A stretch of DNA of 14,883 nt from JBDRNO01 sp043811005 (GTDB lineage: Bacteria; Bacteroidota; Bacteroidia; NORP154): assembly GCA_043811005.1 (NCBI GenBank), contig JBDRNO010000084.1, positions 1-14,883 on the forward strand, in the 5' to 3' direction. The translations under genes were made by a program, and so were the position numbers. The notes under the pieces are model-generated. The model did not search any database, was not told the DNA's origin, and saw nothing but the letters and a program-made list of their open reading frames with translations. Each line of letters begins with the position of its first letter. Within the stretch, counting starts at the first letter, position 1. Below are positions 1 through 6,066 of the stretch, piece after piece.

Positions 1-423
1 GTACCTGGTGGGGGACTAAGGCCTATTCCAACAATTTCTGCTGAAGATGTTGGTGAAATTACAGCACAAACAGCAATTAGAGAAGATTTAAAAGGAAAGC
101 GATTTAAATTAACAGGACCAGAAGCCATTTCATTTCCTGAAGCAGCAAAAAGGATTTCGGAAGTAACCGGTAAAAAAATAAAACATATTCAAATACCTTT
201 ATTTGCTTTTAAAATCGTATCAATAATTACATTACCTTTTAATTCTTTTATTCGATTCCTTTACTGGGGTATTAAAATGTTAAATAATTTTCCCTCTGAC
301 CTTGCGGAGAAAGTCCCGGAAGACCATAAATATTTATTAAAAATATTTTCTTATACTCCTATAACTTTTGATATGGAGATAAGAAGAAGATTTAATAAAA
401 CCGTATTATTGAAAAACCAGTAA
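1..423 (+). CDS. NmrA-like / atypical SDR NAD(P)-binding protein, 3' part only
   Basis: The reading frame is open from base 1 to a TAA at 421-423, giving the last 140 residues of a protein whose start lies outside the window. The visible part matches the C-terminal half of atypical short-chain dehydrogenases of the NmrA/NAD(P)H-binding type. It has a segment like IPTISAEDVGEI, then a short stretch, then FKLTGPEAISFPEAAKRIS followed by EVTGKKIKHIQIP. In that family this part contacts the substrate and closes the Rossmann domain. The N-terminal glycine-rich nucleotide-binding motif is off the window, so substrate and cofactor cannot be inferred. The C-terminal tail is hydrophobic and then basic (EIRRRF). 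It is on the same strand as hypB but separated by 88 bp containing a degenerate repeat, so it is probably not part of the nickel block. Family call fairly sure, function unknown. Confidence 0.7.
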   Translation, partial: VPGGGLRPIPTISAEDVGEITAQTAIREDLKGKRFKLTGPEAISFPEAAKRISEVTGKKIKHIQIPLFAFKIVSIITLPFNSFIRFLYWGIKMLNNFPSDLAEKVPEDHKYLLKIFSYTPITFDMEIRRRFNKTVLLKNQ

Positions 424-447
424 CCAGAACCCAGCTACCAGCAACTG
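418..447. repeat. Degenerate ACCAG-type extragenic repeat
   Basis: A short run of related words (AACCAG, ACCCAG, TACCAG, CAACTG) with a period of about seven bases, starting at the stop codon of the preceding gene. Such ACCAG-word tracts are common between genes in Bacteroidota genomes. No function is evident. Confidence 0.35.
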
Positions 448-511
448 ATTATTAAGTACAGAAAGATAGATTTTAAAATTAACTTAATTTGAAAAAGGAA
501 AGGAATTAATT

Positions 512-1306
512 ATGTGCAGCACTTGCGGATGCGGACAGCCGGATAAGCCGGTAACCATCAGAAAACCGGGTGAAGAACAAAGCAGTGATCACCAGCATGA
601 ACATACTCACCATGGTCATTCACATGATCACTCGCATATAACAGAGATCCAGGTTGAGCAGGACATTCTTCAAAAGAACAACCTTCTTGCTGAAAGGAAT
701 CGCGGCTTTTTTGAAGCCAAAAATATTCTGACACTTAATCTGGTCAGTTCACCCGGCTCAGGGAAAACCTGTCTTCTCGAACGTACGATTAAGGAATTAG
801 GCAAAGAATTAAACTTTTATGTTATCGAAGGCGATCAGGAAACCATGAATGATGCCAATCGTATTCAAAAGACCGGAGCATCTGTTGTCCAGGTAAATAC
901 AGGCATGGGCTGCCATCTTGATTCTGATATGATCAACAAAGCTGTTAGAGAGCTTGATGTTCCTGATAATTCGATCCTAATGATCGAAAATGTCGGAAAT
1001 CTTGTATGCCCTGCATTATTTGACTTAGGCGAATCCAAACGGGTTGTTATTATCAGTGTTACCGAGGGAGATGACAAGCCGATTAAATATCCCACAATGT
1101 TCCATACTTCGGATATATGTATAATAAATAAGGTTGACCTGCTGCCTTATGTTGATTTCAATATTGAAAAGTCAAAGGAATATGCGCTTCAGGTTAATCA
1201 TCATCTGCAGTTTTTTGAAATGTCGGTAAAGACAGGGGAGGGGATGGATATGTGGTATGATTGGTTAAGGAAACAAAAGGAATATCCAAAAAAACCACAA
1301 AAATGA
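512..1306 (+). CDS. hypB: Hydrogenase/urease nickel incorporation GTPase HypB
   Basis: HypB is a cytoplasmic SIMIBI-class GTPase that, with HypA, delivers nickel to the [NiFe]-hydrogenase large subunit. The N-terminus carries the high-affinity nickel motif seen in E. coli HypB, CSTCGCG (C2, C5, C7). A histidine-rich segment follows at residues 27-42 with nine histidines, a probable nickel store. The G domain shows Walker A SSPGSGKT at 79-86, ENVGNLVCP at 159-167 and the guanine-specificity motif NKVD at 206-209. The second metal site is intact: C134-H135 and C166, with the same spacing as C166/H167/C198 of the E. coli protein. At 264 residues it is of normal length. The ATG is preceded by a purine-rich AGGAAAGGA. 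No hypA or hydrogenase gene is in the window, so the client is inferred. Its place beside nikR and a nickel transporter supports a nickel role. Confidence 0.95.
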   Translation: MCSTCGCGQPDKPVTIRKPGEEQSSDHQHEHTHHGHSHDHSHITEIQVEQDILQKNNLLAERNRGFFEAKNILTLNLVSSPGSGKTCLLERTIKELGKELNFYVIEGDQETMNDANRIQKTGASVVQVNTGMGCHLDSDMINKAVRELDVPDNSILMIENVGNLVCPALFDLGESKRVVIISVTEGDDKPIKYPTMFHTSDICIINKVDLLPYVDFNIEKSKEYALQVNHHLQFFEMSVKTGEGMDMWYDWLRKQKEYPKKPQK

Positions 1307-1328
1307 TTATCATAATAAAAAAAAATAT

Positions 1329-1336
1329 TATTTTTG
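1329..1336 (+). promoter_or_regulatory. Candidate -7 box for the toxin-antitoxin pair
   Basis: TATTTTTG fits the Bacteroidota -7 consensus TAnnTTTG exactly and lies 35 bp before the antitoxin start. No clear -33 TTTG is seen, and the region is very AT-rich, so a chance match is possible. Confidence 0.3.
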
Positions 1337-1371
1337 TATTATACAACTTATAAATAATAAATATTAGAATT

Positions 1372-1653
1372 ATGACATCTTTGAATATAAATAAAACAAA
1401 TGAAATAGAAAATGTTTTAACCTTTTTCAAAGAGCGGTTTTATTTGCTCAATGAAGAGGAAATAATTAAATGGGCATTATCAAAAGCTTATTTTGAATAT
1501 CAAAAACAGATAAATTATTCAGATCCTTCAACAGAGGAATTATTACTTCAGGCATCAAAAACATTTCAAATAAGCAACAAAAACAATGAAGCCGTTTTAA
1601 CAAATTTCCACATGAAAGATGTAAAAAATATAAATTTTGTTGATTATGAATAA
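1372..1653 (+). CDS. Putative antitoxin of a PemK/MazF-type pair (unrecognised family)
   Basis: A 93-residue, mostly charged protein that I do not recognise by sequence. It appears helical in the middle (FFKERFYLLNEEEIIKWALSKA) and has a polar tail that could wrap a toxin. No clear ribbon-helix-helix, AbrB or HTH motif is evident. The antitoxin call rests on context: it is small, directly upstream of a PemK/MazF-like gene on the same strand, and its stop overlaps the toxin ATG by 8 bases (ATGAATAA). That is the usual antitoxin-first, coupled arrangement. The pair sits in an AT-rich stretch between hypB and the transporter gene, which suggests it was inserted into the nickel block. Alternative: an unrelated small cytoplasmic protein. 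Confidence 0.6.
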   Translation: MTSLNINKTNEIENVLTFFKERFYLLNEEEIIKWALSKAYFEYQKQINYSDPSTEELLLQASKTFQISNKNNEAVLTNFHMKDVKNINFVDYE

Positions 1654-1981
1654 AATCATTGTTGTTAAATTTCCTTTTATCGAAAATCCCGAACAATACA
1701 AACTTAGACCCGTATTATGTCTTACCAAAGCTATTGGAAAATATAAACTTGTTGTAGTAGCATATATTACAACCAATATCGAAGAAAAAGCAGAAACAGA
1801 TATATTATTAGATAAAAAACACTCTGATTTCAAGAAAACAAATTTAACAAGTACCTCCCTTATAAAATTACACAAATTAGCAACAATCAGCTTATTTGAT
1901 GCCTTTGGTGAATTAGGCAGTTTATCAGATAATACATCTCTTGAAGTAAAAGATAAATTAAGATTAGTTTTCAATCTTTAA
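1646..1981 (+). CDS. PemK/MazF-family toxin (endoribonuclease-like)
   Basis: A 111-residue protein with the PemK/MazF layout. It starts with the strand IIVVKFPF, then KLRPVLCL at 19-26 (the conserved R-P of the family), then VVVAYITT at 37-44. A STSLIKLHKLATIS segment at 69-82 is the typical basic 'KL-L-T' strand, and LGSLS follows near residue 90. MazF-like proteins cut mRNA or other RNA and are neutralised by a co-expressed antitoxin. I chose the ATG at 1646 because the family alignment begins at this MNKIIVV and it overlaps the upstream stop. In-frame TTG codons at 1637 and 1640 are possible but less likely. Its stop lies 6 bp from the convergent end of the transporter gene. The family is likely from motif order; RNA cleavage is inferred. 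Confidence 0.75.
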   Translation: MNKIIVVKFPFIENPEQYKLRPVLCLTKAIGKYKLVVVAYITTNIEEKAETDILLDKKHSDFKKTNLTSTSLIKLHKLATISLFDAFGELGSLSDNTSLEVKDKLRLVFNL

Positions 1982-1987
1982 AGAAAA

Positions 1988-2701
1988 TCATAGCCCCAAA
2001 AACAGTATCCCCGCCCCGCTAAGAAATATAATAGCCCCTGCAATCGCATGAGTATATTTTTCCAGCTTTCCTAAAGGCAGTAAGTTTATTCCGAAAGAAG
2101 ATATTAGTACAACTGCAAGCATAGTTGCGATAGTAATTATTGCAAAAGTACCGGTTACTAATATTAATCCCCAGATATTGCTTTGTGCAGCAGGATACAT
2201 CAATATAGGAATTAATGGTTCACAAGGACCAAAAGCGAAAATAAGAAATAAAACCCAGGGAGTAAGGTTAGTAATGTTTTCTTCCTTATGTATATGAGCG
2301 TGCCCGGCAATATGGTCATGGTTGTGAGTATGAAAGCTTCTATCACTATGAATATGTGCATGTGTGTGGGGCTTGTCTTTGAAAGCCCTATATAATCCCC
2401 AGGCAAAATATACAAGTCCGAAAGCGATGAATAGCCATGCAGCGAGATTGCCCCGCGATCCTTCCCAAAATTCTATTTTTGTAATACCGATACCAAAAGC
2501 AATACCGATAGAACCTAATAAAATAGAGCTTCCAACGTGACCTAATCCGCATAATGCTGTTACCCAGGCTGTTTTAAACATACTCCATTTTCTTGCACGG
2601 GACATGACAATAAATGGAAGATAATGATCAGGTCCCAACAAGGTGTGCAAAAAACCTATTGAAGCTGCGGTGAGAAGTAGGATTGTTATGTCTTGGTGCA
2701 T
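1988..2701 (-). CDS. UreH/TauE-like membrane protein with His-rich loop, probable nickel transporter
   Basis: A 237-residue integral membrane protein with about six hydrophobic segments, three on each side of a hydrophilic loop. The first segment ends in HTLLGPDHYLP (residues 19-29). This resembles the metal-binding signature of NiCoT-type nickel/cobalt permeases (H-x4-D-H), but with one extra residue (H19-x5-D25-H26), as in UreH-like proteins. The loop at 112-138 holds about eleven histidines in HTHAHIH- and HTHNHDH-like runs, suggesting nickel or cobalt binding. A second signature, FAFGPCEPLIPIL, begins near residue 156. It is transcribed away from nikR across an 87-bp shared region, a layout expected for a NikR-controlled importer. 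Substrate is inferred from histidines and neighbours. Other TauE/UreH-superfamily members move other ions, and export cannot be excluded. Confidence 0.8.
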   Translation of the reverse strand: MHQDITILLLTAASIGFLHTLLGPDHYLPFIVMSRARKWSMFKTAWVTALCGLGHVGSSILLGSIGIAFGIGITKIEFWEGSRGNLAAWLFIAFGLVYFAWGLYRAFKDKPHTHAHIHSDRSFHTHNHDHIAGHAHIHKEENITNLTPWVLFLIFAFGPCEPLIPILMYPAAQSNIWGLILVTGTFAIITIATMLAVVLISSFGINLLPLGKLEKYTHAIAGAIIFLSGAGILFLGL

Positions 2702-2728
2702 TTATGTCAATTAATATTTACCTTTTCT

Positions 2729-2760
2729 TTTGCAAAAATAATCTTTTATTTATAATTTCG
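2729..2760 (+). promoter_or_regulatory. Candidate nikR promoter (-33 TTTG, -7 TAATTTCG)
   Basis: A TTTG at 2729-2732 and TAATTTCG at 2753-2760 are separated by 20 bp, the spacing usual for the Bacteroidota sigma factor. The -7 box differs from TAnnTTTG at one base. Transcription would begin near 2767, about 20 bases before the nikR ATG. Confidence 0.5.
2733..2740 (-). promoter_or_regulatory. Candidate -7 box for the transporter gene
   Basis: On the minus strand this reads TATTTTTG, an exact TAnnTTTG match, about 30 bp before the transporter ATG at 2701. It abuts the candidate -33 element of the opposing nikR promoter, so the two promoters would compete. No good minus-strand -33 was found. 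Confidence 0.4.
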
Positions 2761-2788
2761 TGCCATCTTTCTTAAAAAAAATAACACG
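2759..2788. promoter_or_regulatory. Candidate NikR operator
   Basis: CGTGCCA at 2759-2765 and TAACACG at 2782-2788 form an inverted repeat with 16 bases between (5 of 7 positions symmetric). The spacing equals that of E. coli NikR half-sites (GTATGA-N16-TCATAC). The right half equals the TAACAC half-site described for NikR in some non-enteric bacteria. The element runs from the -7 box to the base before the nikR ATG, so occupancy would block nikR transcription. Confidence 0.4.
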
Positions 2789-3190
2789 ATGCAGGTTAAA
2801 AGATTTGGTGTATCACTCGAAGAAGACATGCTGAATGCACTTGATAAACTGGTTATAAGCAATCAGTTTCCTAACCGTTCACAAGCTATTCGCTATCTTA
2901 TTAAAAGTACTCTTGTTACGGAGAAATGGGATAAGAATAATATTGTTGCAGGCGCTATTGTAATTGTTTATGATCATCATAAAAGAGAATTAAACAGTAA
3001 GCTAATTAATGTACAACACGATTTTCACGACTTGATCTTATCTACTCAACATGTACATCTTGCACATGATATTTGCTTAGAAACCATTGCCGTGAAAGGA
3101 AAATCACAGGAATTGATAAAATTAGCAGATAGAATTATTGGCACTAAAGGAATCAAACACGGTAAGCTGGTGATGACAGATTTGGGATAA
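2789..3190 (+). CDS. nikR: Nickel-responsive transcriptional regulator NikR
   Basis: NikR is a tetrameric DNA-binding protein that represses, or in some species activates, nickel uptake and use genes when nickel is bound. Residues 1-45 form the ribbon-helix-helix domain (VKRFGVSLEEDMLNALDKL, then FPNRSQAIRYLI). Residues 55-133 form the ACT-like metal-binding and tetramerisation domain. The four square-planar nickel ligands are all present: H77, H88, H90 and C96 (in QHDFHDL and QHVHLAHDICLE), matching E. coli H76/H87/H89/C95 shifted by one. Length of 133 is normal. The gene is divergent from the transporter and lies 63 bp before a TonB receptor gene, which suggests control of both sides. A diverged copy of its last codons is found at 5870-5914. 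Confidence 0.96.
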   Translation: MQVKRFGVSLEEDMLNALDKLVISNQFPNRSQAIRYLIKSTLVTEKWDKNNIVAGAIVIVYDHHKRELNSKLINVQHDFHDLILSTQHVHLAHDICLETIAVKGKSQELIKLADRIIGTKGIKHGKLVMTDLG

Positions 3191-3220
3191 TTTTTTTGAA
3201 ATATAAATAGCACGAATTTA

Positions 3221-3228
3221 TAATTTAG
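3221..3228 (+). promoter_or_regulatory. Weak candidate -7 box for the TonB receptor gene
   Basis: TAATTTAG, one mismatch to TAnnTTTG, sits 25 bp before the receptor ATG. A TTTG lies at 3195-3198, but the 22-bp spacing is slightly long. A TAGCACG at 3208-3214 resembles the TAACACG half-site in front of nikR, but I see no convincing partner half-site. Confidence 0.3.
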
Positions 3229-3253
3229 TAACATTATTGATTATAACTAAATT

Positions 3254-5155
3254 ATGAGAAATAAAACAAAAATTTTAAAAGCAGCTATTTGGATAGCATT
3301 TGCAATACTTGTAAGTATTGTTAAGTCTTACACTGTCGTTGCTCAGACAAAAAAAGACACGGTCTTTCTGGAAGAAGAAAAACTATCTTACAAGTTAAAA
3401 GAGGTAGTAATTACAGCAACTAAAAGACCAATAATGCTTGCAAAAGTTCCTGTTCAAACTGTATTAATAACAAAAGATGAGATAAAAGAATCAAATGCGA
3501 AGAATATATCAGAACTGTTAGTGTCTGTTCCGGGAATTAATATTCGTAGTGAAAATGTTCCAGGTTCATCGGCATGGCAATCAACTCTCGGAGGATTAGA
3601 TTTTGACAAAGGTTATGCCCTTGTATTAATAAACGGTGAAAGGGTTCTTGGTGGTGGAATGGGAGAATATGGTATAAGCATCAATCAGATACCTGTTGAA
3701 ATGGTAGAAAGGATAGAAGTTGTTAAAGGACCTGCCTCGGCTTTGTATGGAAGCGATGCTATAGGTGGTGTAGTGAATATCATAACAGAACTAGTTCCGG
3801 AAAAACCTTTATTTACATCATCCATCGGTGCCGGTTCTTATGATACATATCTTGGGAGTGTTACTTATGGTCAACCGATTGGAAAATTTGGATTTCTGGC
3901 AAATTTTAACAGAAAAGATGCTAAAAGAGGCAGGTATGGTAAATCGGAGGATGACTTTACCGGCCAATATGCACTTACAAAATTTCAATATAAAGTATCT
4001 CCGAAAGCAACTTTAAACCTTGGTGTAAATTATGATGACATAAAATGGGAATATGCAACTGAGAAAAAGGCAAGAATAAGCCCGTCTTTTGAAATAAACT
4101 TACCCAGTGAGTCTGCTTTTAAAATTAAGAGTTATTATTATAATTTGGATTTTGATTTATTTTCTCCCGGTTACACTCGCAGATTTGGAGATATTACTCT
4201 TATGCAGGCAGAAACACAATATACCAAACCTTTGGGAAAGAAAAATGTGGCTACAACAGGAATAGAATATATCGGTACTGATATAAATATGGATGTAAGC
4301 ATTGATACATATTTTGTAAATAAAAAAACAGATTTGTTGAGTTTTTATCTGCAGGATGAGATAACTCTGCGTCCATTTAATTTTGTTTTAGGCGGACGAG
4401 TTGACAATCATTCAGTTTATGGAACGGAATATAATCCTAAAATATCTGCAATGTGGAATATTAGTGATAGTACGAGATTGAGATTATCAGCAGGGAAAGC
4501 GTTTAAATCACCCACAATACGACAACTATATGTATTTTTTAAACATGGAAACTGGTGGAATGAACCTAATGAAAATCTTGAACCGGAAAAATCATGGGGC
4601 TATTCTGTCGGATTAGAACAAGTTTTTAAAAATTTACATGCTAATCTGAACATTTTCAGAAATGACATCAATAATATTATTGCTCAAGTAGAGACGGACG
4701 AAAAAATAGATAATGTACCTGTAAAAATCTGGGAAAATTACCAGAAGGCATATACTCAGGGTATTGAACTTAGTATAAATGCTTTTGTTTTCAGAACACT
4801 TACTGTTAATCTTGCTTCTACATATCTTGATACAAAGAATTTAGAGACCGGTAAGCGTCTTCCTTATACATCTGAATATATTGGTAGTACTGGTATAAAT
4901 TATAAAATTAAGTCATGGAAATTATCTTTCCACTGGAACACAAGTTATTATTCCGAATGCTTCTCAGATGCTGCAAATACTAAAAAGATTAATGATTACT
5001 CTGTTTCAAACTTCAAACTCATAAAAGGAATAACAAAAGGACTTGAGTTTTCGTTTGAAATTGACAATATATTTGATTCCGATTATGGTGAGCCGGATAT
5101 GGACTGGCTTGGTAGAACTATATCAGGAAAATTATTTTTTAAACTTTCAAAATAA
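3254..5155 (+). CDS. TonB-dependent outer membrane receptor, probable nickel/metal uptake
   Basis: A 633-residue outer-membrane receptor of the BtuB/CirA size class. A signal peptide covers about residues 1-30 (basic start, hydrophobic core, cleavage near VVA-Q). A TonB-box-like EVVITATKR sits at 50-58. The plug domain follows to about residue 180 and includes VPGINIRS, INQIPVEMVERIEVVKGP and ALYGSDAIGGVVNII. The remainder alternates aromatic and polar residues as in a 22-strand barrel, with TonB_dep_Rec-type motifs such as LRLSAGKAFKSPTIRQLY and a final strand ending GKLFFKLSK. It lacks the N-terminal carboxypeptidase-like domain of SusC proteins, and no susD follows, so a glycan role is unlikely. 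Between nikR and a DUF4198 gene, it most likely imports nickel or a nickel chelate, as NikR-controlled receptors do in Helicobacter. The substrate is an inference. Confidence 0.9.
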   Translation: MRNKTKILKAAIWIAFAILVSIVKSYTVVAQTKKDTVFLEEEKLSYKLKEVVITATKRPIMLAKVPVQTVLITKDEIKESNAKNISELLVSVPGINIRSENVPGSSAWQSTLGGLDFDKGYALVLINGERVLGGGMGEYGISINQIPVEMVERIEVVKGPASALYGSDAIGGVVNIITELVPEKPLFTSSIGAGSYDTYLGSVTYGQPIGKFGFLANFNRKDAKRGRYGKSEDDFTGQYALTKFQYKVSPKATLNLGVNYDDIKWEYATEKKARISPSFEINLPSESAFKIKSYYYNLDFDLFSPGYTRRFGDITLMQAETQYTKPLGKKNVATTGIEYIGTDINMDVSIDTYFVNKKTDLLSFYLQDEITLRPFNFVLGGRVDNHSVYGTEYNPKISAMWNISDSTRLRLSAGKAFKSPTIRQLYVFFKHGNWWNEPNENLEPEKSWGYSVGLEQVFKNLHANLNIFRNDINNIIAQVETDEKIDNVPVKIWENYQKAYTQGIELSINAFVFRTLTVNLASTYLDTKNLETGKRLPYTSEYIGSTGINYKIKSWKLSFHWNTSYYSECFSDAANTKKINDYSVSNFKLIKGITKGLEFSFEIDNIFDSDYGEPDMDWLGRTISGKLFFKLSK

Positions 5156-5156
5156 A

Positions 5157-5162
5157 AGGAGG
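5157..5162 (+). promoter_or_regulatory. Strong Shine-Dalgarno AGGAGG before the DUF4198 gene
   Basis: A full AGGAGG, 8 bases before the ATG at 5171 and just after the receptor stop at 5155. Bacteroidota rarely use strong SD sites, so this suggests efficient coupled translation of the DUF4198 protein with the receptor and supports that start codon. Confidence 0.6.
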
Positions 5163-5170
5163 AAACTAAA

Positions 5171-5557
5171 ATGAAAAGAACAACAGTATTTTTAACAATT
5201 TTATCAGTATTTTTTTATCTAACATCTTTTGCACACGATTTATGGATTATTGTTGACAATTATTATCCTGCTGTTGGAGAAAAAGCAGTAGTAAAGGTTA
5301 TGTTTGGTCACAAATTTCCTGAATGTGATATTTTAATTTCCAAAGAGCAGTTGAGTGAATTTTTTTACATAAATCCGGATGGTCAAAAAAAAGAAATCAT
5401 CAAAACTTGGGAGGAAAAAAAGGGAGAAAAAAGTGGATTTTTAGCAGGAGAAATCATTATTGAACAGGAAGGAACTTACATAATTTGTGCTTCTAGAAAA
5501 AAAAAACAGGAGAAAATTGCAAACAACCTTCAGAAAAATACGGCAAATCTATTGTGA
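5171..5557 (+). CDS. DUF4198 / NikM-like periplasmic protein, N-terminal part of a frameshifted gene
   Basis: The frame begins with a signal peptide (residues 1-21, ending TSFA) and a mature N-terminus HDLWIIVDNYYP. This is typical of the DUF4198 family (Pfam PF10670, COG5266), periplasmic proteins tied to nickel or cobalt uptake. The family-like sequence runs to GTYIICASRKKK near residue 112. The frame then drifts into an unrelated tail and stops at 5557. The family sequence continues in the next frame, so this is the first part of one gene of about 233 codons. It begins 15 bp after the TonB receptor, in the same operon. The protein probably binds or hands over nickel in the periplasm. If the shift is real and not bypassed, the product is truncated to 128 residues. 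Confidence 0.75.
   Translation: MKRTTVFLTILSVFFYLTSFAHDLWIIVDNYYPAVGEKAVVKVMFGHKFPECDILISKEQLSEFFYINPDGQKKEIIKTWEEKKGEKSGFLAGEIIIEQEGTYIICASRKKKQEKIANNLQKNTANLL
5497..5506 (+). other. Frameshift site: run of ten A in the DUF4198 gene
   Basis: After codon AGA at 5495-5497 the upstream frame reads three AAA codons then CAG. Shifting back by one base at the run gives ACA GGA GAA and leads smoothly into CKQPSEKYGKSIVIAGK and the rest of the domain. A change equal to -1 (11 or 8 A in place of 10) restores a 233-residue protein. Ten A is also a good substrate for polymerase slippage. Confidence 0.75.
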
Positions 5558-5871
5558 TAGCAGGTAAAGGAAATAACATTGTCAGTCAATTTCTAAACAA
5601 TAGAATTGAACTTGTTCCTTTAGAAAATCCTTCAGAAATAAATATTAAGAAAGAGTTACCTGTAAAAATTCTATATGAAGGTAATCCTTTACTTACATAT
5701 GTTTATGCAACATATGAAGGATTCTGTTCTGAAGGTGAACCATTTAAAACTACTGCCAAAAGTGATGAAAAGGGAATTGCATATATGAAAATTACTCAAC
5801 CTGGTGTATGGTTCATAACAGTTAATTTTAAAAGAGATTTTTCGACATCTTTAACATTTGAAATCAAATAA
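5554..5871 (+). CDS. DUF4198 / NikM-like protein, C-terminal part of the frameshifted gene
   Basis: This frame continues the domain begun at 5171. Its family-like content reaches back to the A run at 5506, and the GTG at 5554 is merely the first usual start codon. It carries the C-terminal beta-sandwich part of DUF4198 proteins, with ELPVKILYEGNPLLTYVYATY, then a segment like TTAKSDEKGIAYMKI, and TQPGVWFITVNFKRD near the end. This is the 'transform request, then W-I-V strand' order seen in intact homologues. No signal peptide or independent ribosome site belongs to this fragment, so it is not a separate gene. The absence of internal stops and the conserved motif order indicate that the gene decayed very recently, is read by slippage, or is intact with a sequencing error. 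Confidence 0.7.
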   Translation: MIAGKGNNIVSQFLNNRIELVPLENPSEINIKKELPVKILYEGNPLLTYVYATYEGFCSEGEPFKTTAKSDEKGIAYMKITQPGVWFITVNFKRDFSTSLTFEIK

Positions 5872-5914
5872 AGGAATTAAACACGGCAAATTGGTTATGA
5901 CTGCAACGGATTAA
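5870..5914 (+). pseudogene. 3'-terminal remnant of a second nikR
   Basis: Overlapping the DUF4198 stop, in another frame, 14 codons plus TAA read KGIKHGKLVMTATD. The first eleven residues equal residues 120-130 of the complete NikR, which ends KGIKHGKLVMTDLG. At the DNA level 27 of 33 bases match 3146-3178, and all six differences are synonymous. The rest of nikR is missing, so this is a deletion or recombination scar rather than a gene. Confidence 0.75.
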
Positions 5915-6019
5915 GTGTTACTGCTGAAAAGATTTATGATATTGAGAAAAGAAAACAAATAATGAAACTCCTGGATAGTTTTGACCATTATCACTTGCTA
6001 CAAATCTATTGACTTATTT

Positions 6020-6040
6020 GTTGCGTGTTACGAGTTACGT
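6020..6040. repeat. Degenerate GTTACG-type extragenic words
   Basis: Related words (TTGCGTG, TTACGAG, TTACGTA) occur in the 152-bp gap 5915-6066. They resemble the degenerate repeats common between Bacteroidota genes. The rest of this gap holds no convincing gene. Confidence 0.25.
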
Positions 6041-6066
6041 ATTGAGGGTTATTCGTATAAAAATTA

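Noticed and set aside
1298..1336. Inverted repeat CAAAAATGAT / ATTATTTTTG after hypB as a terminator
   Set aside because: Almost no G-C pairs and a 19-base loop, and it overlaps the hypB stop. The region is so A/T-rich that this is expected by chance.
1637..1645. TTG codons as the toxin start
   Set aside because: The ATG at 1646 begins the family-like sequence and overlaps the antitoxin stop. TTG starts add only three residues without a ribosome site.
3828..4016. 62-codon open frame inside the TonB receptor gene
   Set aside because: Same-strand shadow of a continuous 633-residue receptor frame, with no start signal.
5881..6012. Open frame of about 43 codons ending FDHYHLLQIY and a stop
   Set aside because: No start codon near its beginning, it overlaps the nikR remnant in another frame, and it matches no family I recognise. 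MKLLDSFDHYHLLQIY could be another gene fragment but cannot be supported.
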